From Actinomadura hibisca NBRC 15177 (lineage in GTDB: Bacteria; Actinomycetota; Actinomycetes; Streptosporangiales; Streptosporangiaceae), in the NCBI RefSeq assembly GCF_001552635.1, contig NZ_BCRO01000116.1:1-35708 (forward strand): a DNA stretch of 35,708 nt, given 5' to 3'. A program made the translations under genes and the position numbers. This document shows positions 1 through 8,636 of this stretch, piece by piece (position 1 is the first letter of the stretch; every line of letters begins with the position of its first letter). A model generated the notes under the pieces. The model had not been told where the DNA came from, made no database searches, and saw only the letters and a list, made by a program, of their open reading frames with translations.

Positions 1-61
1 CACAGCCGCTTTCGCCGAGGACGCCGCACCGACTCAATCCGTGGGGGTCTACAGGGGCCCA

Positions 62-272
62 CCCAACATCAGCCCCGCGCGGGTTTCGCGCACCCGACCA
101 ACAACCCCAGCTCTACGCGGGGTTGGTACAGATATCCACCAACCCCAACCTCACGCGGGTTTTCCATACCCGAGCACCTACCTCAACCCCACGCCCTCCA
201 CCCGAGCATCAGCCCCAACCCGTGCAGGTTTTTCACACAGGTCCCAGGTGGTCTCGGGTTCGACCCGATGAA
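62..272. repeat. Degenerate ~70-76 nt repeats with small hairpins
   Basis: This stretch is made of about three imperfect copies of a unit rich in CAACCCC followed by a small hairpin. Copy 1 has CGGGT (80-84) and ACCCG (92-96) around 7 nt. Copy 2 has CGGGT (156-160) and ACCCG (168-172), again around 7 nt. Copy 3 (about 207-240) is more diverged, with only a short GTG/CAC pairing. A further TCGGG/CCCGA hairpin lies near 254-268. Frames through it give proline/threonine-rich translations with no recognisable family, so I do not call a gene. The function is unknown. Confidence 0.45.
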
Positions 273-278
273 TCCGGA

Positions 279-335
279 GCGGACGGCCGCTGTTGCAAGG
301 AGAGGGAAGAAAGAAAAGGGGTAGCGGCCGTCCGC
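279..335. repeat. 13-bp inverted repeat around a homopurine loop
   Basis: The arm GCGGACGGCCGCT (279-291) is exactly complementary to AGCGGCCGTCCGC (323-335). The 31-nt spacer contains an uninterrupted run of about 25 purines (297-321), striking in such GC-rich DNA and including a Shine-Dalgarno-like AAGGAG. As RNA it would form a very stable stem with an unstructured purine loop. There is no T-run after it as in a classical terminator, and no credible gene follows. Confidence 0.6.
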
Positions 336-766
336 CCAGGTTCATGGGTCAATGGTTACGGTGATCGAACCTCCTCCATGTCGTCGCTGCGTCGCCTCTG
401 TGTTGTTGGCCGCGAGTGCGGGATGGCTGTCCAGTCGATGTGCCTCTGTGTCATGCGTCGGCTGCCGGTGGGTCAGCGCCACGAGCTCGTCGGCCGGTGG
501 CGGAGGGCCTCTGCTCCAAGTAAGGCTGTCTGTCCTCCTTGCTGAGGCGGGGGCGTAGGTGCGAGATGGGTTGTTCTCCTGGGGGCCTTGTCCAGGGCGC
601 ATTTGTTTTCCTCCTCTGTCAGCTCATTCACTGAGGTGGAGTGGGCCGGTGTCGACCGTGCCGTTGTCCATCGGACTTCGTTGGGCTGGGCTGCCGGGTG
701 AGCCGGTAGCGCTTGGTCCTGCGAGGGGACGGGGAGCCATCCTGAAGCGGGTGGGCGGGTCGGTCC
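336..766. other. Non-coding stretch, no supported gene
   Basis: Short open frames exist on both strands, but none gives a recognisable protein, a convincing ribosome binding site or the codon-position bias of neighbouring genes. The region lies downstream of the minus-strand DUF4192 gene. I see no obvious terminator hairpin in it. Confidence 0.4.
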
Positions 767-1792
767 TCAGCTTGCTTTCGGGCGTGGCTTCGGTACGCGT
801 GGTCTGGTGGTGCGGCCTGCTTTCGGGCGCGTCGGGAGCAGGTGAATGTGCAGCTCCGACGGCGGGATGCCCGCGTACATCACCTCCCGCAGCAGAATCG
901 CCATCGTGTAGCCCGGTTCGGCGCGGTCCAGTGCCACGTTCGCCAGGCCGCCGTCGCCCGCGCTGTAGGCCGCGAACGCCAGGAGGCACGCGGGGGCCGA
1001 CGCGTAGGGCTCATCGACGCGTTGCAGGATGTGCCGCCAGAAGGTGATGGCGAAGAGGGGATCGCCTTCCTGGGTGTGGCTCCATGCCGCGTCTCGGACG
1101 GTGAGGCTTGTCAGGTGGACGGCCAGGTTCGCGAGTTCGTCGTCGTCCGGGAAGGGGCCGCCTTCTTGGGCTCGGATCAGGAGGGCGTCAAGTAGAGCGA
1201 TCCCCTCCTGGTTGGTGCGGGAGCTGGTTTGGGACCTCGGGCCTTCTCTCGCGCTGTTGAAGAACCTTTCCTCTGCTCGCGCCATCGCCTCGTGCGGCGG
1301 GCGGTCCAGTGGTGCCACCGAGCGGGCCAGCGCCTCGCGGTCGGGCAGGATCACCTCTCCCCGGTAGACCGCCTCGGCCGTCAGCCTGCTGGACGTGATG
1401 TCGTAGGTGTGGCCCGACGGCGGGCAGCACTCCTCCTGGGGGCAGGTGAGCGACCACCAGCGGCCGCCGTCCACGCGCACGGCCGCCAGCACCTCGATGC
1501 CATGGGCGGTCAGCGCTTCGCGGATCAGGCGGGCGGAGGGGACGACCAGGTCGGCCGGGCCGTAGCCCAAAACGATCGCGCCGAGGAAGCCGTTGCCCGC
1601 CAGGACGGCGGCGACGTGGTCGTCGGTGACCGGTAAGTCGTGGCGCAGGGCGCATGTCTCGCGTGGGCCGCCGCTCGCCAGCACCACGAGGCTGTCGGTC
1701 GGGTGGAAGCCGAGCATGAAGGGGACGGCGGCGATGGCGTCCTGCGGGTCACCGATCACCATGCGTGGTCGATCCTGTGCGTTCTGGGACAT
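767..1792 (-). CDS. DUF4192 domain-containing protein
   Basis: A 341-residue protein that starts at ATG. The N-terminal pattern, in which a predicted strand is followed by IAAVPFMLGFHPTDSLVV, is the signature of the actinobacterial DUF4192 family (established family knowledge), whose biochemical role is not known. There is no signal peptide or membrane segment, so it is predicted to be cytoplasmic. The middle contains a cysteine pair (EECCPP, around residue 140). The C-terminus ends in a basic, proline-rich tail. The gene stands alone on the minus strand, about 170 bp downstream of the sulfatase gene. I cannot assign a function beyond the family. Confidence 0.85.
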   Translation of the reverse strand: MSQNAQDRPRMVIGDPQDAIAAVPFMLGFHPTDSLVVLASGGPRETCALRHDLPVTDDHVAAVLAGNGFLGAIVLGYGPADLVVPSARLIREALTAHGIEVLAAVRVDGGRWWSLTCPQEECCPPSGHTYDITSSRLTAEAVYRGEVILPDREALARSVAPLDRPPHEAMARAEERFFNSAREGPRSQTSSRTNQEGIALLDALLIRAQEGGPFPDDDELANLAVHLTSLTVRDAAWSHTQEGDPLFAITFWRHILQRVDEPYASAPACLLAFAAYSAGDGGLANVALDRAEPGYTMAILLREVMYAGIPPSELHIHLLPTRPKAGRTTRPRVPKPRPKAS

Positions 1793-1962
1793 GGGTTGAG
1801 CCTGACAGGGGATGGCGGGTCAGGGGAAGGGGATCTGGCAGGCTGTGGATAACTTGGTGGAGGTTGCCCGTTTCCGCTGGTCACGGGGTTGGTCGGAATG
1901 TTTGGCGCGGTGGCCGACGAGTGTTCGCAAGGCTGGTCTCGGGGCTTTGGATCAGCGTCGTT

Positions 1963-3411
1963 TCAGCCCTGGTCCGCTCGGCGGCAGGCCCCTGCTTGGC
2001 ACGTTCGGTATCGGGCCAGCCAGTTGTGCAGGTACGGCGGTGCCGTCGCTGCCTGGTTCCGCAGTTGGTACGGGTCCTTCGCCCTGTCGTAGAACTGGCG
2101 CTCCCCCGTCGCGTACTCGACGTAGGTATGGCGGTCCGTTCTCAACGCCGCATAGGTCGGCGGCAGCGGGCAGCCCTGCTGTGTCCTCGTGTCGCAGTCC
2201 GGGCCCTCCGGTTTGTCGCCCGGATGTCCCGCGTAGAACTCGATCAGCATCCCCCGTCGCCAGGCCACCTTCTGCCGCCTCAGGATCGGGAGCAGCGACC
2301 TGCCCTCGACGAACGGCGGGGTCGGTGCTCCCGCCAGGTCCGCGAACGTGGGGGCCAGGTCGATCGTGCCAGACAGAGCCGGAATCCGGCCGGGGCGGAT
2401 TCCCGGGCCCCGCACGAGGGCGGGCACCCGCACGTCCTCCTCGAACGGTGTCGTCTTTCCCGGCCACAACCGGTGTTGCCCCAGGTGGAAGCCGTTATCT
2501 GAGGTGAAGAAGATGTAGGTGTCCGACAGCTTCCCCGTGGCCCGCAGCGTCTCCATGACGGAGCCCACCATGTCGTCCACGGCCAGCATCGAGCGCAGGC
2601 GGTCGCGGTAGACCTGGTCGATCCGGCTGATGGCTTTCGGGTTCAGTTTCGGCATCCGGCGCAACCAGCGCGGTTCGTTCTGGGCGGGCGCCCTGTTGAA
2701 CGACGGCGGCCGGGGCGCTCTCACCTTCTTGAACGCGTTCGCGTGCCTGGGAGCGTGGGTCGCCGGCAGGTGCGGCGCTATCGGCGCGAGGTAGAGGAAG
2801 AACGGCTGGACGGACGACCCGATCACCGTCCTGGCTTTTTGGGTCAGCACGTCGTCCAGGTGCTCTTTGTGGTTCGTCCGCGTGCCCTGCTCGATGAGCT
2901 GGTAGTTCCGCTGCTTGTACATGTTGCGCGGCGCGGGCACGTGCCAGTCGTCCCAGCCCGGGGGCACGTACCCCGGGGCCGCCGAGGTTGGGTAGCCGTT
3001 CAGGAACTTGCCCAGGAACGCCGTCCGGTAGCCCGCCGGTTGCAGCCACGTCCCGATCGTCGAGCGGTCGTGGCCCCGGGCGTGGAACTCCTCGAAGCCC
3101 CCCTCGGGCGGGTTGTTGGTCCGCACGTTGTGGCTGTGCACGTGTTGCGAGCGCAGGATCGTCGCCCGCGACGGGCAGCACCACGAGTCCGCCACCGTGA
3201 ACTCGGTCAGCTCCGCGCTCTCCCGGCGCAGCCGCGACAGGTTCGGGAAGCGGGACAGGTCCGTCCGGTCCAGGTCGTCGGCCAGGATCAGCACGATGTT
3301 GGGACGAAGCGGGCGCGCCGCGGCCGGGGCGTCCCCGCCCAGGGCCAGGGCCGGAGCGGCCAGCAGGGCCGGAAGCAGGGCGAACGACAGGGACCGGCGG
3401 GGGTACGGCAC
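1963..3411 (-). CDS. Secreted sulfatase (arylsulfatase / N-acetylglucosamine-6-sulfatase type)
   Basis: A 482-residue protein from a GTG start, with AAGG about 8 nt upstream. Residues 1-27 form a signal peptide (arginines then a hydrophobic alanine/leucine run), so it is exported. NIVLILADDLDR (38-49) supplies metal-binding aspartates D45/D46. CCPSR (78-82) matches the sulfatase C-x-P-S-R motif, making C78 the residue converted to formylglycine. Later, SDNG and a downstream lysine/histidine region match the family core. It should hydrolyse a sulfate ester, perhaps on a glycan or aromatic substrate; the substrate cannot be read from sequence. It needs the formylglycine-generating enzyme, which is not in this window. 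It is preceded by the phosphoribosyltransferase gene on the same strand with an 85-bp gap. Confidence 0.9.
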   Translation of the reverse strand: MPYPRRSLSFALLPALLAAPALALGGDAPAAARPLRPNIVLILADDLDRTDLSRFPNLSRLRRESAELTEFTVADSWCCPSRATILRSQHVHSHNVRTNNPPEGGFEEFHARGHDRSTIGTWLQPAGYRTAFLGKFLNGYPTSAAPGYVPPGWDDWHVPAPRNMYKQRNYQLIEQGTRTNHKEHLDDVLTQKARTVIGSSVQPFFLYLAPIAPHLPATHAPRHANAFKKVRAPRPPSFNRAPAQNEPRWLRRMPKLNPKAISRIDQVYRDRLRSMLAVDDMVGSVMETLRATGKLSDTYIFFTSDNGFHLGQHRLWPGKTTPFEEDVRVPALVRGPGIRPGRIPALSGTIDLAPTFADLAGAPTPPFVEGRSLLPILRRQKVAWRRGMLIEFYAGHPGDKPEGPDCDTRTQQGCPLPPTYAALRTDRHTYVEYATGERQFYDRAKDPYQLRNQAATAPPYLHNWLARYRTCQAGACRRADQG

Positions 3412-3496
3412 GGAGCGACCTTCGCTAGGAGAGGCTGAACTCTAGCGACTGTTCCCCCGCCGGACTGCGGGTATTACCGAGAGTGACGAATTTTGC

Positions 3497-3994
3497 CTAG
3501 GCGTCCAGCACCTGGTGTTCGCGCCGCACCACCGGCGGCTCGGTGGACCACGGGAAGTTGATCCAGCGGTCGGTGTGCCGCCACACGTACTCGCACTTGA
3601 CCTCCGAGTGCGGCTTCTCGTAGACCACCGCGCAGCGCACCTCGTCCACGTGGTCGGCGCAGAAGTCGCGGACCAGCTTCAGGGTCGCGCCGGTGTCGGC
3701 GACGTCGTCGGCCACCAGCACCTTGGCGCCCGACAGGTCCACGGCGCTGGGCACCGGCGGGAGCATCACCGGCAGGTCGAGGCGCTGGTCCACGCCGGTG
3801 TAGAACTCCACGTTCATCACGTGCAGGTTCTTCACGTCCAGCGCGTAGCCGAGCGCGCCCGCCACGAACAGCCCACCCCGGGCGATCGACAGGATCAGGT
3901 CGGGCCGGTAGCCGCTGTCGGCGATCTCCTGTGCCAGCTGGCGGCTGGCGGAACCGAACAGCTCCCAGGTCAAAACTTCTCTATCCGCAGACAC
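3497..3994 (-). CDS. Purine-type phosphoribosyltransferase
   Basis: A 165-residue protein from a GTG start, the usual length for small type I phosphoribosyltransferases. The PRPP-binding loop is visible as LVADDVADTGATL (93-105), with the two acidic residues before the glycine-threonine loop. IARGG (37-41) is the upstream loop of the fold. It should transfer a phosphoribosyl group from PRPP to a nucleobase, most likely hypoxanthine, guanine or xanthine by overall resemblance. The exact base is inferred. It is cytoplasmic, with no signal or membrane segment. It lies 43 bp downstream of the MCE gene on the same strand and could be cotranscribed with it, although no functional link is evident. 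Confidence 0.85.
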   Translation of the reverse strand: MSADREVLTWELFGSASRQLAQEIADSGYRPDLILSIARGGLFVAGALGYALDVKNLHVMNVEFYTGVDQRLDLPVMLPPVPSAVDLSGAKVLVADDVADTGATLKLVRDFCADHVDEVRCAVVYEKPHSEVKCEYVWRHTDRWINFPWSTEPPVVRREHQVLDA

Positions 3995-4037
3995 GGCCCT
4001 ATCTTCGCCGATGGGAGGCGATGCCGGGTACGCGGGT

Positions 4038-5033
4038 CTACTCGCACAGGTCCACCACGGTCCGGCAGGCGTCCAGGGGCAGGGGCGCCTTGAGGATGGC
4101 CGGGCGCGTGCCCGCGGGTCCGTCGGCGGTCATGACGCTGGCCAGGCCGGTGAAGAAGCCGTTGAGGGCGTCGCCGAGGACGATCAGGTCGCCGGACCTG
4201 GCGGCGACGGTCCGGGCGACGGGCGCGGCCCCGTCCACGATCGCGCCGATCTCGCGGCCGTGACCGTCCAGCGTCCCGCCGACCTGCGCGGACAGGCGGC
4301 CCGCCTCGTCCAGCAGCTGGGTCACCTTGTCCGGCCGGTCGGTCGCCAGGGGCGCCAGGTCCGACAGGTCGCGCGCGGTCCCGACGATCGTGTCGCCCCG
4401 GCCGCCGAGGGTTCCGGACAGGCCGGTGATGTCGCTGATGAGGCGCTGGATCTCGGCGCGGCGGGCGTGCGTGGCGTCGGTCACCTTCGCGCCGTTGACG
4501 ACGGTGCGGCGCAGCGCCGGGCCCTGGCCGTCCAGCCCGCGCGCGAAGGTGTGCATGAGCGTCGTCACGTCCTGCGGGTCGATCGCCTTGCTGGCCTGGT
4601 AGGCGGGCCAGGCGGTGTCGGACGGGTCGGCGGCGTCCTTGGTGCGGGTCAGCGTGCCGCCCTCGGCCAGGACTGGACCGTTCCCGAGGTTCAGCGAGAT
4701 CTCCTTGGGTCCGAAGATCGAGACCGGGTCCACGCGGGCCTCGCTGTCGCGCGGCACCGGCACGTCGCGGCGCACCCGGAAGCGCACCCGCACCCTGCCC
4801 TCGGGCGTGAGCGCGACCGACTCGACGTTGCCCACGGTGACACCGCGCACCTTCACGTCGGACTTGGCGTCCAGCCCCTGCCCCGCGCGCCCGAAGAGCG
4901 CGTCGTAGGCCGCCGCGTCGCCGTGGGACGACGTGCCCGCCACGGCCAGCGCGCCCGCCGCGACGGCCATGGCGCCCGCGCCCAGCGCCGCGAACACCAT
5001 CCGCGAACGCGCCGACAACGCGGAATCGCTCAT
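4038..5033 (-). CDS. Orphan MCE/MlaD-family protein
   Basis: 331 residues from the ATG at 5033, chosen because a GGGGG ribosome binding site lies 7 nt upstream; a GTG at 5051 would add six residues. A single membrane anchor (about residues 10-33) precedes an MCE/MlaD domain in which VKVRGVTVGNVESV is diagnostic. The rest is helical, as in MCE proteins that form tunnels for lipid transfer, and it ends with a cysteine pair (ACRTVVDLCE). In actinomycetes such genes normally sit in mce operons with two YrbE permeases and several paralogues. None is present here, so this is a solitary copy. It may work with a distant mce system or bind lipid on its own (inference). Confidence 0.85.
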   Translation of the reverse strand: MSDSALSARSRMVFAALGAGAMAVAAGALAVAGTSSHGDAAAYDALFGRAGQGLDAKSDVKVRGVTVGNVESVALTPEGRVRVRFRVRRDVPVPRDSEARVDPVSIFGPKEISLNLGNGPVLAEGGTLTRTKDAADPSDTAWPAYQASKAIDPQDVTTLMHTFARGLDGQGPALRRTVVNGAKVTDATHARRAEIQRLISDITGLSGTLGGRGDTIVGTARDLSDLAPLATDRPDKVTQLLDEAGRLSAQVGGTLDGHGREIGAIVDGAAPVARTVAARSGDLIVLGDALNGFFTGLASVMTADGPAGTRPAILKAPLPLDACRTVVDLCE

Positions 5034-5191
5034 CCGGACACCCCCTGACACCGGCCGGTTCCGGCCGCCCCTCGTAAGTGTGCACTTGCATTATGTGGGG
5101 CAGAAGAGGATCTTGGTGACCGCCGGGTAACGTGATCCGCCTCACGGCGCACGGCCCCGGATGTCACCGGCGGACGGTAGCGTTGGCCGAC
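5034..5191. promoter_or_regulatory. Divergent promoter region (MCE / helicase)
   Basis: This short region separates the divergent MCE and helicase genes. It contains AAGTGTGCACTT (5076-5087), an inverted repeat of AAGTG/CACTT around TG, next to CATAAT read on the minus strand (5089-5094), which could be the -10 box of the MCE gene. No matching -35 box is obvious, so the assignment is tentative. Confidence 0.3.
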
Positions 5192-7345
5192 GTGCCCGCC
5201 CCTGACACGCTGACCGCCAGCGACACCGCGACTCCCGACGCCGCGACCTCCGACATGGCGACCCTGCTCGCCGCCGCCGTCGAGGCCATCGGCGGGGCCG
5301 AGCGCCCCGGTCAGGTGAAGATGGCCGAGGCCGTCGCCCGCGCCATCGAGACCGGCGAGCACCTGGCCGCCCAGGCCGGGACCGGCACCGGAAAGTCGCT
5401 GGCCTATCTGGTGCCCGCCATCCGGCACGCGGTGCGCAACAAGACCACCGTGGTCGTCTCCACCGCGACGATCGCGCTCCAGCGCCAGCTCGTCGACCGC
5501 GATCTGCCCCGGCTCGCCGAGGCGCTGCGGCCGCTGCTCGGCACCGAGCTGAAGTTCGCGATCCTCAAGGGCCGCCGCAACTACCTGTGCCTGCACCGCG
5601 TGCAGACCGGCGTGCCCGACGACCCCGAGGAGCAGGGCGCGAGCCTGTTCGACCCGCAGCAGCTGTCGGCGCTCGGCCGCCAGGTCAAGCGGCTGAACGA
5701 GTGGGCCGAGGAGACCACCACCGGCGACCGCGACGAGCTGGTGCCCGGTGTCGGCGAGCAGGCGTGGCGGCAGGTCGCGGTGTCGGCCCGCGAGTGCCTG
5801 GGCGCGACCCGCTGCCCGCAGGGCACCGAGTGCTTCGCCGAGCTGGCCCGCGCCGAGGCGGGCGAGGCGCACATCGTCGTCACCAACCACGCGCTGCTGG
5901 CGATCGACGCGCTGGAGGACTTCCAGGTCCTGCCCGAGCACGACGTGGTGATCGTAGACGAGGCGCACGAGCTGGTCGACCGGGTCACCTCGGTGGCCAC
6001 CGGCGACCTCAGCGCGCCCGCGGTGGAGATCGCCGCGCGCCGCTGCGGGCGGCTGGTGGAGGAGGCGGTCGCCGACCGGCTCAAGGAGGCCGGGGAGGCG
6101 CTGGGCTTCCTGCTGGAGGACCTGCCCGCCGGGCGCATGGACGTGCTGCCGCCCGCGCTGGGCCAGACCGTCGCGGTGCTGCGCGACGCCGCGCACGCCT
6201 GCCTGACGGCGATCGGTCCGGAGAAGAAGGAGATGGACCCGGCCGACGCGGGCGCGCGCAAGGCCGCCCGGTCGGCGCTGGAGGAGATGCACGACACGGC
6301 GGTCCGGCTGCTGGAGTCGTTCCAGCCGGAGATCTCCGCGCGGTTCGACGTGGTGTGGCTGGCCAAGCCGTTCGTGCCGGAGGGCCGTCCCAAGCGGCCG
6401 CCGGCGCTGCACGTCGCGCCGATCGGCGTGGGCGCGCTGCTGCGCGCGACGTTGTTCGAGAAGCGCACGGCGGTGCTGACGTCGGCGACGCTGACGCTGG
6501 GCGGGTCCTTCGAGCCGCTGGCCGGGCAGTGGGGGCTGCCGCCGCTGGGCGAGAGCGCCTCGCGCGACGCCCGGACCGCCGCCGAGGGGCTGGCGCGCAC
6601 CGCCGACAAGGAACCGGCCGAGGTCGCGGGCAAGGACAAGGAGATGGCCTGGTCCGGGCTCGACGCCGGATCGCCGTTCGACCACCCCAAGGCGGGCATC
6701 CTGTACGTCGCGCGGCACCTGCCGCAGCCGGGCCGCGACGGGCTGCCCGACGCCTACCTGACCGAGATCACCGAGCTGATCGAGGCGGCCGGGGGCCGCA
6801 CGCTGGGGTTGTTCTCCTCGATGCGGGCGGCGCGGCAGGCCGCCGACGAGCTGGGCGACCACCTGTCGCACCGGCTGCTGTGCCAGGGCGACGACTCCAC
6901 CTCGCTGCTGGTGAAGGAGTTCGCCGAGGACGAGCGCGCCAGCCTGTTCGGGACGTTGTCGCTGTGGCAGGGCGTGGACGTGCCCGGCCCGTCCCTGCAG
7001 CTGGTCATCATGGACCGCATCCCGTTCCCGCGCCCGGACGACCCGGTGCAGTCGGCCCGGCAGCGGGCGGTCGCGGCGCGCGGCGGCAACGGGTTCATGG
7101 CGGTGGCGGCCACGCACGCGGCGCTGCTGCTGGCGCAGGGCGCGGGGCGGCTGCTGCGGTCGATGGACGATCGGGGCGTGGTCGCGGTGCTCGACCCCCG
7201 GCTGGCGACCGCGCGGTACGGCGGGTTCCTGAAGAACTCGCTGCCGCCGTTCTGGGCCACGACCGACCCGCAGACGGTGCGGGGCGCGCTGCGCCGCCTG
7301 GACGCGGCCGCCAGCGAAAAAGCCACTGCGAAGGCCGACGAGTAG
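5192..7345 (+). CDS. DinG/XPD-like Fe-S cluster ATP-dependent DNA helicase
   Basis: A superfamily 2 helicase of about 717 residues. The start is uncertain: in-frame GTG at 5132 or 5192, TTG at 5183 and ATG at 5255 all lack a strong ribosome binding site, and 5192 is a compromise. Counting from the 5132 start, Walker A is AGTGTGKS (82-89) and the DEAH box is at 276-279. Cysteines 153, 222, 228 and 234 (NYLC, ECLG, RCPQ, TECF) have the spacing of the 4Fe-4S cluster domain of XPD/DinG helicases. Motif VI-like residues lie near the end (QGAGRLLRS). It should unwind DNA 5'-3', with a role in repair or resolving R-loops (family knowledge). It is convergent with the aminotransferase gene. Confidence 0.92.
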   Translation: MPAPDTLTASDTATPDAATSDMATLLAAAVEAIGGAERPGQVKMAEAVARAIETGEHLAAQAGTGTGKSLAYLVPAIRHAVRNKTTVVVSTATIALQRQLVDRDLPRLAEALRPLLGTELKFAILKGRRNYLCLHRVQTGVPDDPEEQGASLFDPQQLSALGRQVKRLNEWAEETTTGDRDELVPGVGEQAWRQVAVSARECLGATRCPQGTECFAELARAEAGEAHIVVTNHALLAIDALEDFQVLPEHDVVIVDEAHELVDRVTSVATGDLSAPAVEIAARRCGRLVEEAVADRLKEAGEALGFLLEDLPAGRMDVLPPALGQTVAVLRDAAHACLTAIGPEKKEMDPADAGARKAARSALEEMHDTAVRLLESFQPEISARFDVVWLAKPFVPEGRPKRPPALHVAPIGVGALLRATLFEKRTAVLTSATLTLGGSFEPLAGQWGLPPLGESASRDARTAAEGLARTADKEPAEVAGKDKEMAWSGLDAGSPFDHPKAGILYVARHLPQPGRDGLPDAYLTEITELIEAAGGRTLGLFSSMRAARQAADELGDHLSHRLLCQGDDSTSLLVKEFAEDERASLFGTLSLWQGVDVPGPSLQLVIMDRIPFPRPDDPVQSARQRAVAARGGNGFMAVAATHAALLLAQGAGRLLRSMDDRGVVAVLDPRLATARYGGFLKNSLPPFWATTDPQTVRGALRRLDAAASEKATAKADE

Positions 7346-7350
7346 CGGCG

Positions 7351-7377
7351 GCGTGCGGGCCCGTCCGGCCCGCACGC
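7351..7377. terminator. Convergent terminator hairpin
   Basis: GCGTGCGGGCC (7351-7361) pairs perfectly with GGCCCGCACGC (7367-7377) around a 5-nt loop. It lies between the stop codons of the convergent helicase and aminotransferase genes, so it can end transcription from both sides. There is no T-run, as is common in high-GC actinomycetes. Confidence 0.75.
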
Positions 7378-7387
7378 CCGGGAACCG

Positions 7388-8602
7388 CTAGCGGCGGCGC
7401 TTCTCCAGGAAGACGCCGATGCGGCCGATCGCCTCTTCCAGGTCGTCGGCGTACTGCAACGTCACCACCCGGAAGTGGTCGGTCGCCGGCCAGTTGAAGC
7501 CGGTGCCCTGCACCACCAGGATCTTCTGCTCCTCCAGCAGGTCGAACGCGAACCGCACGTCGTTCTCGATCGGGTACATCTCCGGGTCCAGGCGCGGGAA
7601 GACGTACAGCGCCCCCTGCGGGCGGACGCAGCTCACGCCCGGCAGGTCGTTCAGCAGCTTGGCGGCGCGGTCGCGCTGCTCGCCCAGGCGGCCGGTCGGC
7701 AACACCAGCTCGTCGATGCTCTGGTGGCCGCCCAGCGCCGCCTGGATCGCGTGCTGGCCCGGGACGTTGGGGCACAGCCGCATGTTGGCCAGGATGTCCA
7801 GTCCCTCGATGTAGGACTCGGCGTGCTGCTTGGGCCCCGACAGCACCACCCAGCCGGACCGGAAGCCCGCCACCCGGTAGTTCTTCGACAGGCCGCCGAA
7901 GGTGAGGCACAGCAGGTCGGGGGCGAGCGAGGCGATGGGGGTGTGGACCGCGCCGTCGTACAGGATGCGGTCGTAGATCTCGTCGGCGAAGATGATCAGG
8001 CCGCGGCGGCGGGCCAGCTCGGCGATCTGCTCCAGCACCGCGCGCGAGTACACCGCGCCGGTCGGGTTGTTCGGATTGATGATCACGATCGCCCGGGTGC
8101 GGTCGGTGATCTTGGCCTCGATGTCGGCGACGCTGGGCTGCCAGTCGTCGGCCTCGTCGCACAGGTAGTGCACCGGCGTGCCGCCGCACAACGACACCGA
8201 CGCCGTCCACAGCGGGTAGTCCGGGGCCGGGATCAGCACCTCGTCGCCGTCGTCCAGCAGCGCCTGCAACGTCATCACGATCAGCTCGGACACGCCGTTG
8301 CCGAGGTAGACGTCCTCGACGTCCAGGCCCGGCACGCCCGCCTGCTCGTAGCGCTGCACGACGGCGCGGCGGGCGGGCAGGATGCCCTTGGAGTCGCTGT
8401 AGCCGTGCGCCTCGGGCAGCGTGCGGATCATGTCCTGGAGGAGTTCGGGGGGAGCCTCGAACCCGAAGGGGGCCGGGTTGCCGATGTGCAGCTTCAGGAT
8501 GCGCTGCCCCTCGGCCTCCAACTGCTTGGCGCGCTTGAGCACCGGACCGCGGATGTCGTAACAGACGTTGGTGAGCTTGCCCGACTGGTTGATGACCTGC
8601 AT
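7388..8602 (-). CDS. alaA: PLP-dependent aminotransferase, alanine aminotransferase type
   Basis: 404 residues, the usual length for class I aminotransferases of the AlaA group. It starts MQVINQSGKLTNVCYDIRGP, very like AlaA-type glutamate-pyruvate aminotransferases. NPNNPTG (176-182) binds the cofactor, D207 and Y210 (FADEIYD) contact the pyridine ring and phenol oxygen, and K240 in GGLSKNYR is the Schiff-base lysine. The arginine that binds the substrate carboxylate lies in the C-terminal HFRVV region. It should interconvert alanine/2-oxoglutarate and pyruvate/glutamate in the cytoplasm. A role with other amino acids is possible. It sits 34 bp downstream of the FtsX-like gene on the same strand. 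Confidence 0.9.
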   Translation of the reverse strand: MQVINQSGKLTNVCYDIRGPVLKRAKQLEAEGQRILKLHIGNPAPFGFEAPPELLQDMIRTLPEAHGYSDSKGILPARRAVVQRYEQAGVPGLDVEDVYLGNGVSELIVMTLQALLDDGDEVLIPAPDYPLWTASVSLCGGTPVHYLCDEADDWQPSVADIEAKITDRTRAIVIINPNNPTGAVYSRAVLEQIAELARRRGLIIFADEIYDRILYDGAVHTPIASLAPDLLCLTFGGLSKNYRVAGFRSGWVVLSGPKQHAESYIEGLDILANMRLCPNVPGQHAIQAALGGHQSIDELVLPTGRLGEQRDRAAKLLNDLPGVSCVRPQGALYVFPRLDPEMYPIENDVRFAFDLLEEQKILVVQGTGFNWPATDHFRVVTLQYADDLEEAIGRIGVFLEKRRR

Positions 8603-8636
8603 GAAACAACACTATTCGCGTCCCGTCCCCGGAAGC

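Noticed and set aside
251..270. tRNA-like T-arm (GGGTTCGACCC)
   Set aside because: No acceptor, D-arm or anticodon arm can be built around it; it is only a small hairpin.
342..602. Possible small gene in the left intergenic region
   Set aside because: No ribosome binding site, no recognisable protein and a competing frame on the other strand of similar length.
5030..7375. Long minus-strand frame opposite the helicase
   Set aside because: It is an antisense reading with no recognisable domain, whereas the plus strand has a full set of helicase motifs.
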